From: Stereum hirsutum FP-91666 SS1
Taxonomy: Eukaryota > Basidiomycota > Agaricomycetes > Russulales > Stereaceae
Direction of reading: 5' to 3'
DNA length: 40,615 nucleotides
Assembly: GCF_000264905.1 (NCBI RefSeq)
Contig: NW_006763133.1
Location: 1,038,477-1,079,091, forward strand
Shown here: in pieces, positions 11,555-24,192 of the stretch
Layout: every line of letters starts with the position of its first letter
Numbering within the stretch: the first letter of the stretch is position 1
The notes under the pieces: generated by a model
Told to the model about the DNA's origin: nothing
Databases searched by the model: none
Seen by the model: the letters and a program-made list of their open reading frames with translations, nothing else
Translations under genes and position numbers: made by a program

Positions 11555-11830
11555 AGTTGTCGTTGCCGTTGTCTTTCGTCGTATTCGCCTTCGTCGCTGC
11601 CGCCGTCGTCGATGGAAGATCGAGGCAAGACGTAAAAAGACGTAACGGCCCAAAAAGTCGAACCGAACAACGATCGGTCTCATCACGTGGTTTGGGCCAC
11701 ATAGCATGCTGTGTGGCGCACTTTGTCACGGTTGCGGTTGCCACACGATTGGTCAGCACGTGGGCTCCAGCAGTGCTCTTGCTCTCAACCTTCACTCCCT
11801 CTATATCACTCTCTTCATACTTCTCCTACT
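11555..11830. promoter_or_regulatory. Divergent promoter of NEDD1-like and SKIP with two CACGTG boxes
   Basis: The 276 bases between the two start codons contain two perfect CACGTG palindromes (11684-11689 and 11757-11762) and an inverted CCAAT box (ATTGG, 11748-11752). CACGTG is bound by bHLH factors (Cbf1/USF type) and CCAAT by the NF-Y/Hap complex in fungi. A shared bidirectional control region for both housekeeping genes is inferred. Confidence 0.5.
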
Positions 11831-13926
11831 ATGATGGCCACTGCTCTCGCCGCGTGAGTATTATAATTATAATTTAGAGCCTTGCTAATTCATATATGTA
11901 TTAGTGCTCTTCCGGCACCTGTCAATGGGCCAGCTATCTCGGAAGACGACGACCTTGACTTCGAGCAGCCTCAGGCCTCAGCATCGACACAAGCTGTCTC
12001 AATACGCACCGTCGTTCCACCCTATGGTCAGAGAAAAGGGTGGAAGCCAAAATCACAGGAAGATTATGGTGTGTGTAATAATCTCTGCCCTTTTGTTACC
12101 ATACTGATCTTCGACAGGCGACGGTGGGGCGTATCCCGAGTGCCATGTCGCACAGTATCCTCTCGAGATGGGCCGCAAGAAGGTATGTATGATTTAAATG
12201 ACGGCGTCGTTACGTTTGCCTCTCTTTCATCTGATCATACCCCTGGAACTCTTGCTCATCCTCGTACTTCTTCAGGCCTCATCCGGAAACACTCTCGCTC
12301 TGCAAGTCGACAGCGAAGGGAATGTTCGCTACGACGCCATCGCTCACCAAGGTCAACGCCAAGGCAAATATGTCCAATCCCAATTCAAGGACCTCGTCCC
12401 CCTTTCCCACCGCAAAGACCTCTCCGAAGAGTCCCGTGCCATGGAGCGCCCATCCGAAGAGGACGTTCAATCCACAACCGAAAAGACTCGTCTCGCGCTC
12501 GAAAAACTCGTCAATGGCAAGATCAAAGCCGCCCAGCCCAAGAACGTTCCCGATAGCCAGGGCAAGTCTCAATTCATTCGTTACACGCCTGGACAGCAGG
12601 GCAATGGCGCGGATGGGTTGAAGCAAAGGATTATCAAGATGACGGATGTGGTAGAGGATCCGTTAGAGCCGCCAAGGTTTAAGCATAAGAAGATTCCGAG
12701 GGGCCCACCAAGTCCGCCACCGCCGGTGTTGAGGAGTCCGCCGAGGAAAGCGACGGCGCAGGAGCAGAAGGAGTGGATGATTCCGCCTTGTATCTCGAAC
12801 TGGAAGAACAACAAGGGTTTCACCATCCCGCTCGACAAGCGGTTGGCTGCTGATGGTCGTGGCTTGCAAGATGTGCGTTATCTGTTCTTTTCATCCGTTC
12901 AGGCTACTTCATCTTTGTCTCTTCTGTATCTATAGGTGCACATCAACGACAACTTTGCCAAATTCTCAGAAGCTCTCTTCGTCGCAGACCGTCATGCTCG
13001 CGAGGAAGTCCGCCAACGTGCGCTCATGCAGCAGAAACTTGCCGAGAAGGAAAAGGCCTCTCGCGAAGAATCACTCCGTCAAATGGCCCAACGCGCTCGA
13101 GAGGAACGCTCCGGCATCGCTCCCTCTCGTCCCACAGCCGAATCACAGGCCGCCATGAAGTCTTCATTAGCTGCCTACGGGAGCGACAGCGGGTCCGACT
13201 CCGAACCCTCGGACGAGGAGAAGGACGAAGCGGAGGACGAAGATGCTGCGAAGGTGCGAGACGAGATGCGTGCCGAGAAGAGGAGGGAACGCGAGCGAGA
13301 GATGAGGATGAACAATATGGGTACGGAGCAACGTGCGAAGATGTTGGCGAGACAACAGAACCGCGATATCTCAGAGAAGATTGCACTCGGCCTCGCCAAG
13401 CCCACGATGTCGAAGGAGTCAATGCTCGATTCGAGGTTATTCAACCAGGAATCTCTGTCGAATTCCTTCGGAGACGACGAGAACTACGGGTTGTATGATA
13501 AGCCTTTGTTCCACGGTTCGAGCGCAAGCGCGGCAATTTACAAGGCACGTGGGAATATTGAAGAGGGCAACGAGGAGTCTTATGGTGGTGGGACTGAGGA
13601 GGGTATTGGGAAGGCTTTACAGAGCGATAGATTCGGCCTTGGTGAGGCCAGAGTTGGGTTCGAGGGTGCGAAAGATCAGGAGATCAGGGAGGGCCCGGTA
13701 CAGTTCGAGAAGGACACGTCCGACGTATTTGGTGTGGACAAGTTCTTGGATGAGGCGAAGAGTGGGAGGAAGAGAGGATTGGATTCGGAAGCGTGAGTGT
13801 TTTTTCTTTGAACCCGACGATTCCGTTCGATAGGTGTGACAACTTTGACTGACGGACGGAAATCCATTTGGCAGGTCTGGAGCACGGAAACGACACCAGC
13901 TTGAGAAGGCTTCAGAGCGGGAGTGA
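11831..13926 (+). CDS. PRP45: SNW1/SKIP/Prp45 spliceosome factor (6 exons)
   Basis: Exons: 11831-11853, 11905-12068, 12118-12182, 12276-12872, 12936-13792, 13875-13926, giving 585 residues. The SNW domain is complete: an N-terminal proline and glycine stretch (VVPPYGQRKGWKPKSQEDYG), the block ECHVAQYPLEMG, the signature SNWKN at residues 258-262 followed by GFTIPLDKRLAADGRG, and the charged Arg/Glu helical region (EKEKASREE, RDISEKIALG). The C-terminus has the late conserved motif DSRLFNQ and a basic final exon. In other eukaryotes this protein enters the spliceosome with the NineTeen complex, remains in the catalytic core and links to transcription. Two adjacent ATGs at 11831 and 11834 are possible starts; the first is used here. 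Introns are 48-93 nt. Longer than the human protein mainly through the acidic Ser/Asp segment near residue 360. Very confident. Confidence 0.95.
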
Positions 13927-14444
13927 TGGCCTTGAGCTGTTGTTTTCTGGCCCTCCCCTCTTTCTCTTTCTTGTGTACATACATGTTTTGTTCAACTCTT
14001 GTGGCCCACGTTTCCATGACCACATCTTCTGTCCTGCTCCTGGTATGATTATTGTACGATTTTCCCATTTCCCCGACAGCTTTCCCGCGCCCTCTATCTT
14101 ACTCACCGCATGTGACAAAATTAGAAAAGAAACACTGTGGGACATGAATTGTGAACCTCGAGGCTTTGGTTGGCTCGCCACACGAATCTTGAGAGAAATA
14201 TAACCGTAACGTCGAGCAAGCGCGTTCAACTTCAGCCGAGCGCCCGACGATGAGATATCAACGTATATCAACCGGTGGCACGACTCGGACAGATTCTTAC
14301 ACACATCACCTTTTGCACAGGACCACACTTCGACACGTAGACCGTGTCTTCGTCTGGCCTACTAATATCTTTTTCGTCTAACACGACATAAAAGCTACTA
14401 GGTTGTAGGTGAGAATCTCTCTTGTACGCACAAGGCTTCCCCTC
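13927..14444. other. SKIP 3' region and HEM2 promoter, no gene seen
   Basis: About 520 bases between two genes on the same strand. No additional protein family, RNA gene or obvious TATA box recognised. Confidence 0.45.
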
Positions 14445-15776
<1,332 letters not shown>

Positions 15777-16522
15777 AGAGTACTTTTCGATGAAGGTAAG
15801 ACGAGGAGGATACACAAAAATGTTTTGGTTGGAATTATGTACGGGATTCAAGGATAAAAAGGATTAGATGGGATCTTATGTGGTGCGTTTCAATGTGTAT
15901 GTATGATAACTTATGGAAGCCTGTGTTCTCGAAAACTCGGGACAACAAGGCGTGGCGTGGGCACAACAGGTATTCGTACAAGCGGTCCACACGATACCAG
16001 TCAGTCCAGGTTTGTTCCTTGTCCCTCATCTTGCTTTACGCCCGCCTTCGACCCATCTGAGTCGATGGGTGGTTCTCGATTCCCTTGCCTCCTCAACGGT
16101 AGCTATTTTGCTCCTATTGTACTCGTCCGGTACTGAATTCCGCCTATAATTAAGGTTCCAGCAGATTAGGCTACATATGACCATATAATGTCCTATAATG
16201 TCGTGCCAAACAACATCGAGGAACGTCGAGATTTTTGCACACTGCTGCGTCATCTGCAGCTTCAGTCATCTCATTAGCTAAATATAGGCCTTGCGATCCC
16301 AAGCGCTCCTTGATCATTTTCTCGCCACAACTTCGCTTGCCTGGGCTTGGGGGAGCACGTTCTTCCTCTGAGTCTTCCGAATTACTTCGCCCACATCTGA
16401 CCGCTCCAGTGACGTGACCACATCCTAATACTGCAGGACCATTCTCATGATGCAACATATTCGGTAGCGTCTTCATACCTCAAGTTGACAGGTACGTGGT
16501 GTGAGAGTCCGACTCCGCTCAC
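15777..16522. other. Intergenic stretch, no gene seen
   Basis: About 750 bases between HEM2 and the secreted Yellow-type gene. Short frames on both strands show no family resemblance. A short direct repeat of TATAATGTC is seen near 16183-16202. Confidence 0.45.
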
Positions 16523-16528
16523 TTATAA
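16523..16528 (+). promoter_or_regulatory. Possible TATA element of the Yellow/MRJP gene
   Basis: TTATAAG lies about 52-57 bases before the start codon at 16580, in a region without other genes. Distance fits a fungal TATA box with a short 5' untranslated region. Inference from position and sequence only. Confidence 0.35.
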
Positions 16529-16579
16529 GCGACCCATTCGGGATGCATAGAGACCTGAAATTCCTGAACCTTCGCAACC

Positions 16580-18328
16580 ATGCTGGCTCTGGTCTATCTT
16601 TCTGGCTTGCTATCGGCTTGTCTCGTTCAGGCCGTGACATTTCACCCTCTTCCCGACAAACCAGGCTTGATTGACAATGGGACGTTTGGACCTGACCTTG
16701 AGGTTGTCCATCTCTTCATGAATGAAGCTCCCATTGGGATCACAGTCGGTCCTACAGGTCGCGCCTTCGTCACATTCAATCGGTTTGCCTCTCTTCATTT
16801 TCTTTATCGCCCTCTTCGCCATCCCTTGCTTACCGAGGTCTGTTCAATTTGGACATTTGTAGTGGCGACCTGGCCTCGATGCCCATAACACTCGGAGAGA
16901 TCGTCAATTCAAGCGCTGAAGTTCCTTTCCCCAGCGCCGAATTCAACACTCCACCAGACGGACTTACCAATTCTTCTTCCGGAAGACTCCTTTCTTCTAG
17001 CGACTCGGAGCATTTCATCAATGTGCAGGCCGCCGTACATGACGCAAAAGGCCGTCTATGGGTGCTTGACACCGGTCGTCCAACCCTCGTAAGTCTCCCG
17101 ATTCTTTTCCTACTTCCTCCTAAACCCCATTTTACAATGTGAATGCTGACGCTATGGGTTGAACGTGTGGTCCGTGTGGTGTAGAATGGTGACAACCCGC
17201 CTGCCGTACCAGGCGGCCCGAAGCTAGTAGGATTCGATGTGGCGAACAATGCTACGACACCATTCAAAACCATCACTTTCCCGGAGATTGTGCTGCCAGC
17301 ATTGGGATACTTGAATGACGTACGCTTGGATCTCAGTGCGAATCTCACAGCCAGTGGAGAAGGTGTCGCGTATCTCGCTGATAGTGGTGCGCTATAGTCC
17401 TTCGGGAGCTAGTATTCTCAGATAATTTGACAACATCTCTTTTTTTCTTTCATGCAGGCGCGGCCGGTATCATCGTTGTCGACCTGGGTACTGGCGAGTC
17501 TTGGAGACACTTGAGCGGCTTGCATAGCACTTCACCTAACCCAAGACATCTGCCTACGCTGTTCGGAATTCCAACGTACATTTCTACACCGATGAATCCG
17601 GCGTTCCATTACGAGACAGTTGCAGGTGGTGGAATAGATGGTAAAAAATTTCCTGTTTCTGCCAATGCGAAGTGTTGATACGAACGATAAACGTAGGGTT
17701 TGCAATCTCCGCTGATGGTCAATTCATCTATTACACCCCTCTTGCAAGCCGTGACCTCTATCGCGTCCCGACCGCCGCACTACGTATCAACCCCGCGAAT
17801 GAGAATCTCGCATTCTTAAAGGCGGCCGACAGTGTCCAATACCTCGGACAGGTAAGTTTATTCTTTCATAACTATCCTCCCTCGCCACTTCGACGTAGCG
17901 GAGAATAGGGATGCTGATGCGCGTACTTGATCGGCGCAGTACGGTGGCCAAGCAGACGGCCTCGAAACCGATTCAACAGGGAAAATCTACCTTACCTCTC
18001 CCGAACATAATTCTATCAATACGTTCGATCCTGAGACGGGTATGGTTTTTCCATTCGTAAGATCTCCTATCATGGCATGGCCAGATACGCTCAGGTATGT
18101 CCTCCGTTCGAACCTTTGCTTAGAGCCTGCTGACTGAGCGCTTACGGTATCATGGACGCATCGTTGGAATCACTTTCTATGCTCAGTGTTGCGAATGATG
18201 GGTTCATCTACGCCACCCTCAACCAGTTATGGCTGAGTCCCGGATTTCAGAACGGGACGGATAATAGGGTGAAGCCGTTCGCGCTAGTGAGGGCTCCGAT
18301 TGACGGGAAGCCTGTCTTGTTAGGATGA
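16580..18328 (+). CDS. Secreted Yellow / major royal jelly family protein (7 exons)
   Basis: Exons: 16580-16782, 16863-17088, 17185-17386, 17458-17640, 17697-17851, 17940-18094, 18187-18328; 421 residues. A signal peptide is clear (MLALVYLSGLLSACLVQA). The body shows the six-bladed propeller features of the MRJP/Yellow family (PF03022): PIGITVGPTGRAFVTFNR, GRLWVLDTG, GYLNDVRLDL, YLADSGAAGIIVVDL, GFAISADGQFIYYTPLASR, GGQADGLETDSTGKIYLT and the terminal SVANDGFIYATLNQLW. Several Asn-X-Ser/Thr sites (NSS, NAT, NLT, NGT) agree with passage through the secretory route. In insects the family includes pigment-related and nutritive proteins; fungal members are secreted and mostly uncharacterised, so the substrate is unknown. 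It is flanked by intergenic DNA. The acceptor of intron 1 was chosen at TTGTAG (16862) because earlier AGs give stops. Family call is confident. Confidence 0.85.
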
Positions 18329-18558
18329 GCTGAACTGGGACAATGTTACTCATTGGAAGTACTACTGGACACTGGTGGAGGGATTGTCCCTCAAATTGTA
18401 TTATAAATAAGTTTGTGCGATGTTCCGAGACGATAGGATACGACCATATGCGTGTTCCTCTATGGTGAAAAAAGGTATGCAGCTGCGCATCCTCGCCACA
18501 TAACGTAGTGCTAGGCTAGTGCAGAGCCGCTCTGAAAGAGTACGCAGAAGGACTCAGT

Positions 18559-20108
18559 CTAGAACGCAAATTCTCCAGAATAAACCTTTATTTGCAACCC
18601 TTCTTGTCGGCATTGCTGCAGCGTCTCCCGAAATGCCTCATCTTCGTGGAACTTCCACTCTCCAAGACCTTCCCAACACAAGTGAATACTCCTCCATCGT
18701 GCCACATATTGCTGTGCTGTCTCTGCATGAGCATCTGACCACCACCGAGACAATACCATGTCCTCGATTATCTGAGTAGTTGTATTTCCCAGCTCCTGGT
18801 TGTCTTCGAAAATGAATAAATCTTGGAGGCGCGGCACTAACGTAGTGCCAGCATTGGGGGGGCCGCTGTACTGGAGAGCTTCGAAGAGTTCGTCATTGGC
18901 GATGTAACCTCTTTCGCAGCGCAACTCCTCCAGGATGGGTAGAAGACGGAGGACCTGGAGCATCTCTCCCACATCGAAAACGATCCCATAGATGGAAAGA
19001 GACGTAAGGATTTTTGAACGCGTGAATACGTATAGGACGAGGAGGGGAACTTTACGTGCGCTGTGGGCCGCAATCGCGCCAAGTCGTAGGTGGGCAAGAG
19101 CAGGCATGCTGAGGGGCTGGAAGAACTGCATCCCGCCGCCTGTTGCATCGTCGCCGGCATCATATTCGAAGCAGATGTCGAATTCGTGAAGATAAGGGAA
19201 GGTATGCAAGGGAATGGCAGGTACATGCTCGTCTTCGTCCCAGGTATCCACGCTCGATAAGTGGCAACGCTCCAGGGAGAGACTCTGGAGGAGGACCGGA
19301 CGTACATCTGCGGCAGTGGACCAGGAAATGTCGAGAGTTTCAAGCCTTGACCACGGCATAAGCAAGCGATCGGCGCCCTCATCACCAACAGTACTGAGGG
19401 ACACGCATCGAAGGCGAGGAGCGTCGAGGAAGACGGAGATTCCGGTAGCAGATCCTTGTGGTGGCGGAATGTCTCCGCGAACATATAATTCTTCGAGAAT
19501 GGGCATCGAATACGACGCCTGTGGAGTACCACTGTCCAGCGCTTCCCAAGCGATACCGGGAAGCCCTCTCAGCGAAAGCTTTTGGAGTCGACTCATACTT
19601 GGGATGAGAGCTTTAAGAAAATGTTCTGCCCCTTCGAACGATTTCGAGCGGAGGACTGTGTCGCCCACTGTGGGCTCCAAATCGATAGGATGGGGTCCAG
19701 ATCGTAGGAGGAAGGCTTCGAGCGTCTCAAGTGAGCCGTCATCAAAGTTTGTTCCCCGAAAACGAAGCTGGGATTGGGCTCACAGGCGGGGAGTGTTGAA
19801 AGCGATCTTGCGCCAGTGAGATGAGATGTGGGCCACAAGGTAGTGTTTGTTCGGCTACCGAAACGTCCCCCAGACTCACGCCAGACGGTGAATATCTCGG
19901 CGATGATTTCGGGTGGAAGACGCCTGATGAAACAGAGTATACTGAGCTTCTTCTTCATCCCTGCACGCACGACTTCTTCGCGGGCTGTAAGCTGCAGCAT
20001 TGCTCGGTGAATATGAGCGAGCTCTGTTTCATCGCTAGCAACAAGTGCTCGAAGCTGTTGGACCTCTGCCGGTGTTAGTGTGTCGTTGCCCGTCTCAAGA
20101 AGGGCCAT
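18559..20108 (-). pseudogene. F-box/LRR protein gene with a frameshift and a nonsense codon
   Basis: Read from 20108, the first frame gives a helical N-terminus (AEVQQLRALVASDETELAH) and a good F-box start (IRRLPPEIIAEIF). The expected second half of the domain, HISSHWRKIAFNTPRL, continues in a different frame, so a frameshift lies at about 19846-19862. The codon after TPRL, a conserved Trp in relatives, is TGA (19780-19782). After it the same frame stays open for about 400 codons with leucine-rich repeats to 18559, ending in the same type of SRWWSDAH block as the intact paralogue at 34793. An intron skipping both lesions would need to be only about 32 nt for the frameshift, and would remove coding residues for the stop. 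I therefore read it as a young pseudogene. The downstream frame could still be translated from an internal Met (19680). Known role of intact relatives: SCF ubiquitin-ligase substrate adaptors. Confidence 0.7.
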
Positions 20109-21083
20109 CCGAGCGTAATTCCCAAACTCAGGCTAAATTGACAAGGAACAAGTCAAAACAACACCGCATCGATAGGGTAAGTGCACATACCGTAGGCTGA
20201 GCATGGGCTGTCAAGTCTTGCCAGTGGGCCATATCACAGGATTATTTGCGAGGATAATGGTCAAGCGTAAAGAGCTTTGCGGGTGTAGGCTATGTTGTCT
20301 TATATCATTTCATAAGGGAGAATATCGGGAAGCAATTAATACAAGTCGAAAAGCAGACGTGATCCTCTTCAAGCCGTTTTCGCAAGTACGGCTAGGCTGG
20401 TAAGTTAAGGCAATATGTATCGGCCCCAGCACGGACCTATAGGTCGAGTTTCCTCCTCACACAAAGCGAGCAGTGGCTAGGAGTCAGGATGGTGACGGCG
20501 TGTGTTGAGCGTTGATTCAGCGTGCAAGTTACTCAAGTTCTGCGAACGGCCCAACGGCGAACGGCGAACGCCACCAGTACTAGTGATTACGATGTTTGAC
20601 GAGATCACGTGACTGTGGCACGGATTCACGGGCCTGGGAGCTCAAATCTCAGAGCCTTCATCGTTCAAACCAACCCATTCAGTACGTTGTCCCTACCGAG
20701 AAAACCGTCGGGATTATCAAAACAGATTCCAATCCCTAAATTATCCGACAAACGACAGAAAAGACAGAGGAAGAGCACAAATGTAGAAACACTATATGTC
20801 GGCGGAGAGACGGAACATGGTACGAGTACGCGTAGAGATAATCAACAGGCCAGATAAAGAGTTCGTTCAAAGAAGCGAAGGCACAGACACAAGAAGGGAG
20901 AAAAGGACCAAGGAGCGACGAGGGGGCACGAAGGAACGTGCGGGTATGTAGAGTCTTTTGGTCTAGGCAAGATGGTGTCGGGTATCTGGTCAGGTCACTC
21001 GATACGATGAGCGACACGGAAGCGAAGAAGAGACATACAAGGAAGCGAGAATCAGCCGAAGGACCCGAATGGAACAGGCGGGT
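20109..21083. other. Intergenic stretch, no gene seen
   Basis: About 975 bases. It includes a short tandem repeat built on GCGAACGG near 20542-20570 and a CACGTG box near 20625. The right end should hold the 3' untranslated region of the septin gene. No protein or RNA gene recognised. Confidence 0.45.
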
Positions 21084-22421
21084 TTAGGCAGGGGTCTGCG
21101 CTGGCCGTGCGTTCTCCTTGAGCGCCAACAACTGCTTCGAACGGAATGCCTCGTAGTGGATCTGGGCGGTAGTCTCGATCAGGTCCTGGAGGTGAGTCCT
21201 ATTGGCATGCCAGCATTAGTGATGTTCGAGGCAATCAGAGTTCAGACCAGGAGAAACGGATAGCTGACCTGGTAAGGAAGTTCCTGAGGGAAACAAACTC
21301 GCAGTGAGTCTCGTCCTCAACATTGACGACGCCCCAGCGGTTCTTGCGTCCACGGACGGACTTGCCGTCGATGAGGACGTCGCGCTCAGAGCCAACAATG
21401 GCAAAGGGAACCATGTTCTACTCGAAGGAGTGCACCTTAGCTTCGTCATGTGATATAGGTTGCAGAACTAAACTCACCCTAATGCCTTCGTTGAGCTGAA
21501 CTTCCTCCTCGTCGGTGTCGTCATGGTCGAAGGGGTACAAGCGGATGTTGTGGTGGAAGAGTTCGGCACGAATCTGTGAGGACATAACTCATGAGGGCAT
21601 TTTCAATGAAAGGAAGCTATTGGCACATACCTTCTGCTTGAACGAATCCCGCTCCTCAAGGGTCAAACTGTCGGACTTGGCGATGACTGGAACGACGTTG
21701 ACGACCTCGCTGAGCTTCTTCATAACCATGACGTCGATGGCGCGGAGAGAGTGACCGGTGGGGTTGATGAAGTACAGGCAGCAGTGGATACGGGTGTCCT
21801 GGATGTAGCGGTCACGCATGGCAGTAAGCTCCTTGCGAAGGTAGGCGCTGTGCTGGTCCTTGATGTACTTGATGATAGGGTCCCAGCTACGAGCGTTACG
21901 ATGAGCAGCGTTTGGAGGGAGATATAAGTGCAGTGTACACACCAGTTCTCGTTGTTGACCTGGTCGCCATAACCGGGCGTATCAACAATGTTTAGGCGCA
22001 GCCTGACGCCATTCTCAGATATCACTGTTCCATTATCAATTTATAAGCTTCTCCACTCAATGTTGGTCGGAACGCACCATGAGAAACAGTCTGAATCTCC
22101 GTAGTCTGTCTGATGGGCTCGTCGGCCTCCAAGCGGCCCTTAGAGTCGATAAGGTGCGACGCGAAAATGGTGTTGATGAGCGTCGACTTGCCCAAGCCCG
22201 TTTGACCTAAAGAATTCATTTTCATGTCAGGCATACCCTCACACTACTTCATCGAGCCATCGTCGCAGACAAATGGTGTTGAACGCACCGACAACCATGA
22301 CATTGAACTGGAAACCGCGCTTGAGGAGCTTGTGCTCAATCTGCTGGGTGATGGAGTCGAAACCAACGTAGGACTTGGCACGAATCTCCTGGACTTCTGG
22401 GGAGGCCATAGCGACGGACAT
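21084..22421 (-). CDS. CDC10: Septin, Cdc10 type (7 exons)
   Basis: Exons: 22289-22421, 22078-22206, 21943-22024, 21631-21886, 21478-21573, 21269-21417, 21084-21198; 319 residues. Septins are GTP-binding filament proteins that assemble at the bud neck, septum or hyphal tip. The polybasic/N-terminal block KSYVGFDSITQQIEHKLLKR matches Cdc10 rather than other septin classes. G1 is GQTGLGKST (residues 45-53), G3 is DTPG (102-105) and G4 is AKSD (184-187). The septin unique element is present (GRKNRWGVVNVED; CEFVSLRNFL; RTHLQDLIETT). The product ends shortly after ALKENA without a coiled coil, as expected for Cdc10 (about 320 residues in yeast). Intron 1 cuts just before the P-loop, in phase 1. 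The start is the first of two nearby ATGs (Met1, Met5). Very confident. Confidence 0.96.
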
Positions 22422-22794
22422 AAGGTAAGAAAGAAACGGTGTAGGAAGAAGAGCAGGCGATGAAGGAGAGGACGAAGACCAAGAACGTTCAGGTTGACGC
22501 GAGACGACGGCGGGGACGGTTCCCTGTCACGGTGAAGCGAAGAAGGTGCCAAACTCGACCAAATTCAAGCTCTTCTTTGTGGCGACGCGGCCACATCATC
22601 CTGCTTGGCTCCTTCCCTCATCTCGACCCGCCCAGCCCGTGCTCACTGACTCCTTGTATTCTACTTGTAAATATTCAGACATCTTCAGCGAAAACATTGC
22701 GTAGTATGTGAGTCTCTATATCTGCCAATGGCCTCAATGGGCAACGTAGATCGACCATTCTCGGTCAACAGACGATCTATCATAGCATATTTAT
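22422..22794. promoter_or_regulatory. Divergent region upstream of CDC10 and the 22795 gene
   Basis: About 370 bases between divergent start codons, expected to hold both promoters. No TATA box or known fungal box stands out. Confidence 0.35.
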
Positions 22795-23569
22795 ATGGCG
22801 CTCAAAGAAAAGGCACTCTCGCCATATCCCCAAGGAAGTCTTCCTGTGGATCATCAAACTCAGATCGAGAAGATTAGGGAGCAGCTTGTTACTTGGCGCG
22901 ATGCTGCCAATAGAACGTTCAACTCTGGCGATGCTCCTGATGCGCTGACTATTGAAACGGAGCGGCTGGCAGGTATGTCTTCTCTTGCTCTTTGAGCTTT
23001 ACTTCAGCTGTCTTCGTAGTCGCAGTTGCATCTGGCTCTTGACGACGATTGTCTAGAGCGCCTTTTGAGAGGGGATGGGTGCTCGAGATGCCGTGGTACA
23101 TTGAAGCTTTACTGACGAACTACGTCAACGATGCTCCAGCGCTCGAGGTTGCTCACCCCTACGCATTCACGCCAGAACCGTCGTACAAGTTCCGTCGCGT
23201 TCTACTCTCATGCATTCGGTGCTACTGGCTCGCACTCGTCGCGACATGCTCCACCGAAGAGCGTGACGAACTAGCTGCGAGATTGAACGCGGTAAGAATC
23301 ACGTCCTTTCGTTCAGTGTGGCCCGACACACTCCGAAACGTGTCTTACTTTGATCTCCTCAGATCCCGCCCTACGGGAACCGTATTCCCCAGTTCGACGG
23401 CAAGAAGTGCGTCGACAAGCCTGGGGATCTTTCCGCTCAAGAATACGAGGGATTGATGAGGACGATTCACCTCGTCGTACTCGGCATGCCTAGGCTCGAG
23501 GGTGATATTCGCGATTCATGGGACGAGCTTGGGGAGGTCGGCGTTCAGACTTGGGAAGAACGGGATTAA
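22795..23569 (+). CDS. Unrecognised protein, 205 residues (3 exons)
   Basis: Exons: 22795-22972, 23059-23291, 23363-23569. I do not recognise a family. The product has a polar helical start (QTQIEKIREQLVTWRDAANR), a central Trp/Tyr- and Cys-containing stretch (GWVLEMPWYIEALL, FRRVLLSCIRCYWLALV) and an acidic end; there is no signal peptide and no certain membrane segment. Intron 1 has a GTATGT donor but must use a GAG acceptor at 23058 to stay open; the neighbouring AGs (TCGTAG, CGCAG, CTAG) give frameshifts or stops. This weakens the model or hints at partial decay. The last 80 bases and the sequence just past the stop are similar to 25462-25545, downstream of the next gene, so this locus has been partly duplicated. 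It sits in front of two tandem paralogues of another unknown family. Confidence 0.5.
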
Positions 23570-24192
23570 GTTCTCGTGGTCTGCTTCTGGCCTGTACACG
23601 GATGAGCCGGCGAACTGTAACCATTCAAGTTCCTTTGTCTACTACTGGATGATCCGGGAATGTTGTACTTATTTCTGAGAGCGGCGAACGATGGCTTTGT
23701 TCTTCGTATCAGTTCCTTTGATACGTTCTTGGTCTCCCAATACATAGTGCTGTCGTCTTTCCATTTTTGTGGAATACTTTGCGCCCTCAACAGTCGACCT
23801 GCTCCAAAGAGTAAACAAAATACCATACAAACATGTGCTTGCCTCTTCGCACGTTGATGCACATCGATCCCTTGACGCTCTTGTCACTTGTGTGGGTGGT
23901 CGTTGTTCTCTTTTATGCAGGCCGGCTGCCCATTGGTCAAACAGCAGATACATACCCAGAGGATGGACGCTATATCAATGGCCTCTTCCAATCATCAGTC
24001 GGCTCTAGAAGCCCATTTCACCCTGGCGTCAACTACCCCTCGCCCTACACTCTAGTTCGCTGGCCGAACTCGCAGGCGGTGCATAACAGCCTTCTCAATC
24101 ATACTTGAGCCCTCCATCTGTGAGTAACCATTCGCCAATGAGTTTTCCTGAATCAACTGCTTCTCATTCAAACCCAAAGGCCATCATCTCCA
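23570..24192. other. Intergenic stretch with possible coding remnant
   Basis: Past the stop at 23569 another frame starting LGRSAFRLGKNGIKFSW stays open to about 23680 and resembles the decayed copy at 25462 in the same frame. This suggests that the ancestral protein ran on in that frame. The rest of the stretch shows nothing. Confidence 0.3.

Noticed and set aside
11882..12556. A 224-codon plus-strand frame inside the SKIP gene
   Set aside because: It runs through SKIP introns in the wrong frame; the SNW domain is read from the neighbouring frame with matching splice sites.
13024..13422. Minus-strand Arg/Ser-rich frames opposite SKIP exon 5
   Set aside because: Shadow of the acidic and charged helical region of SKIP.
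20536..20571. GCGAACGG short tandem repeat as a regulatory array
   Set aside because: Only two to three imperfect units; too little to claim function.
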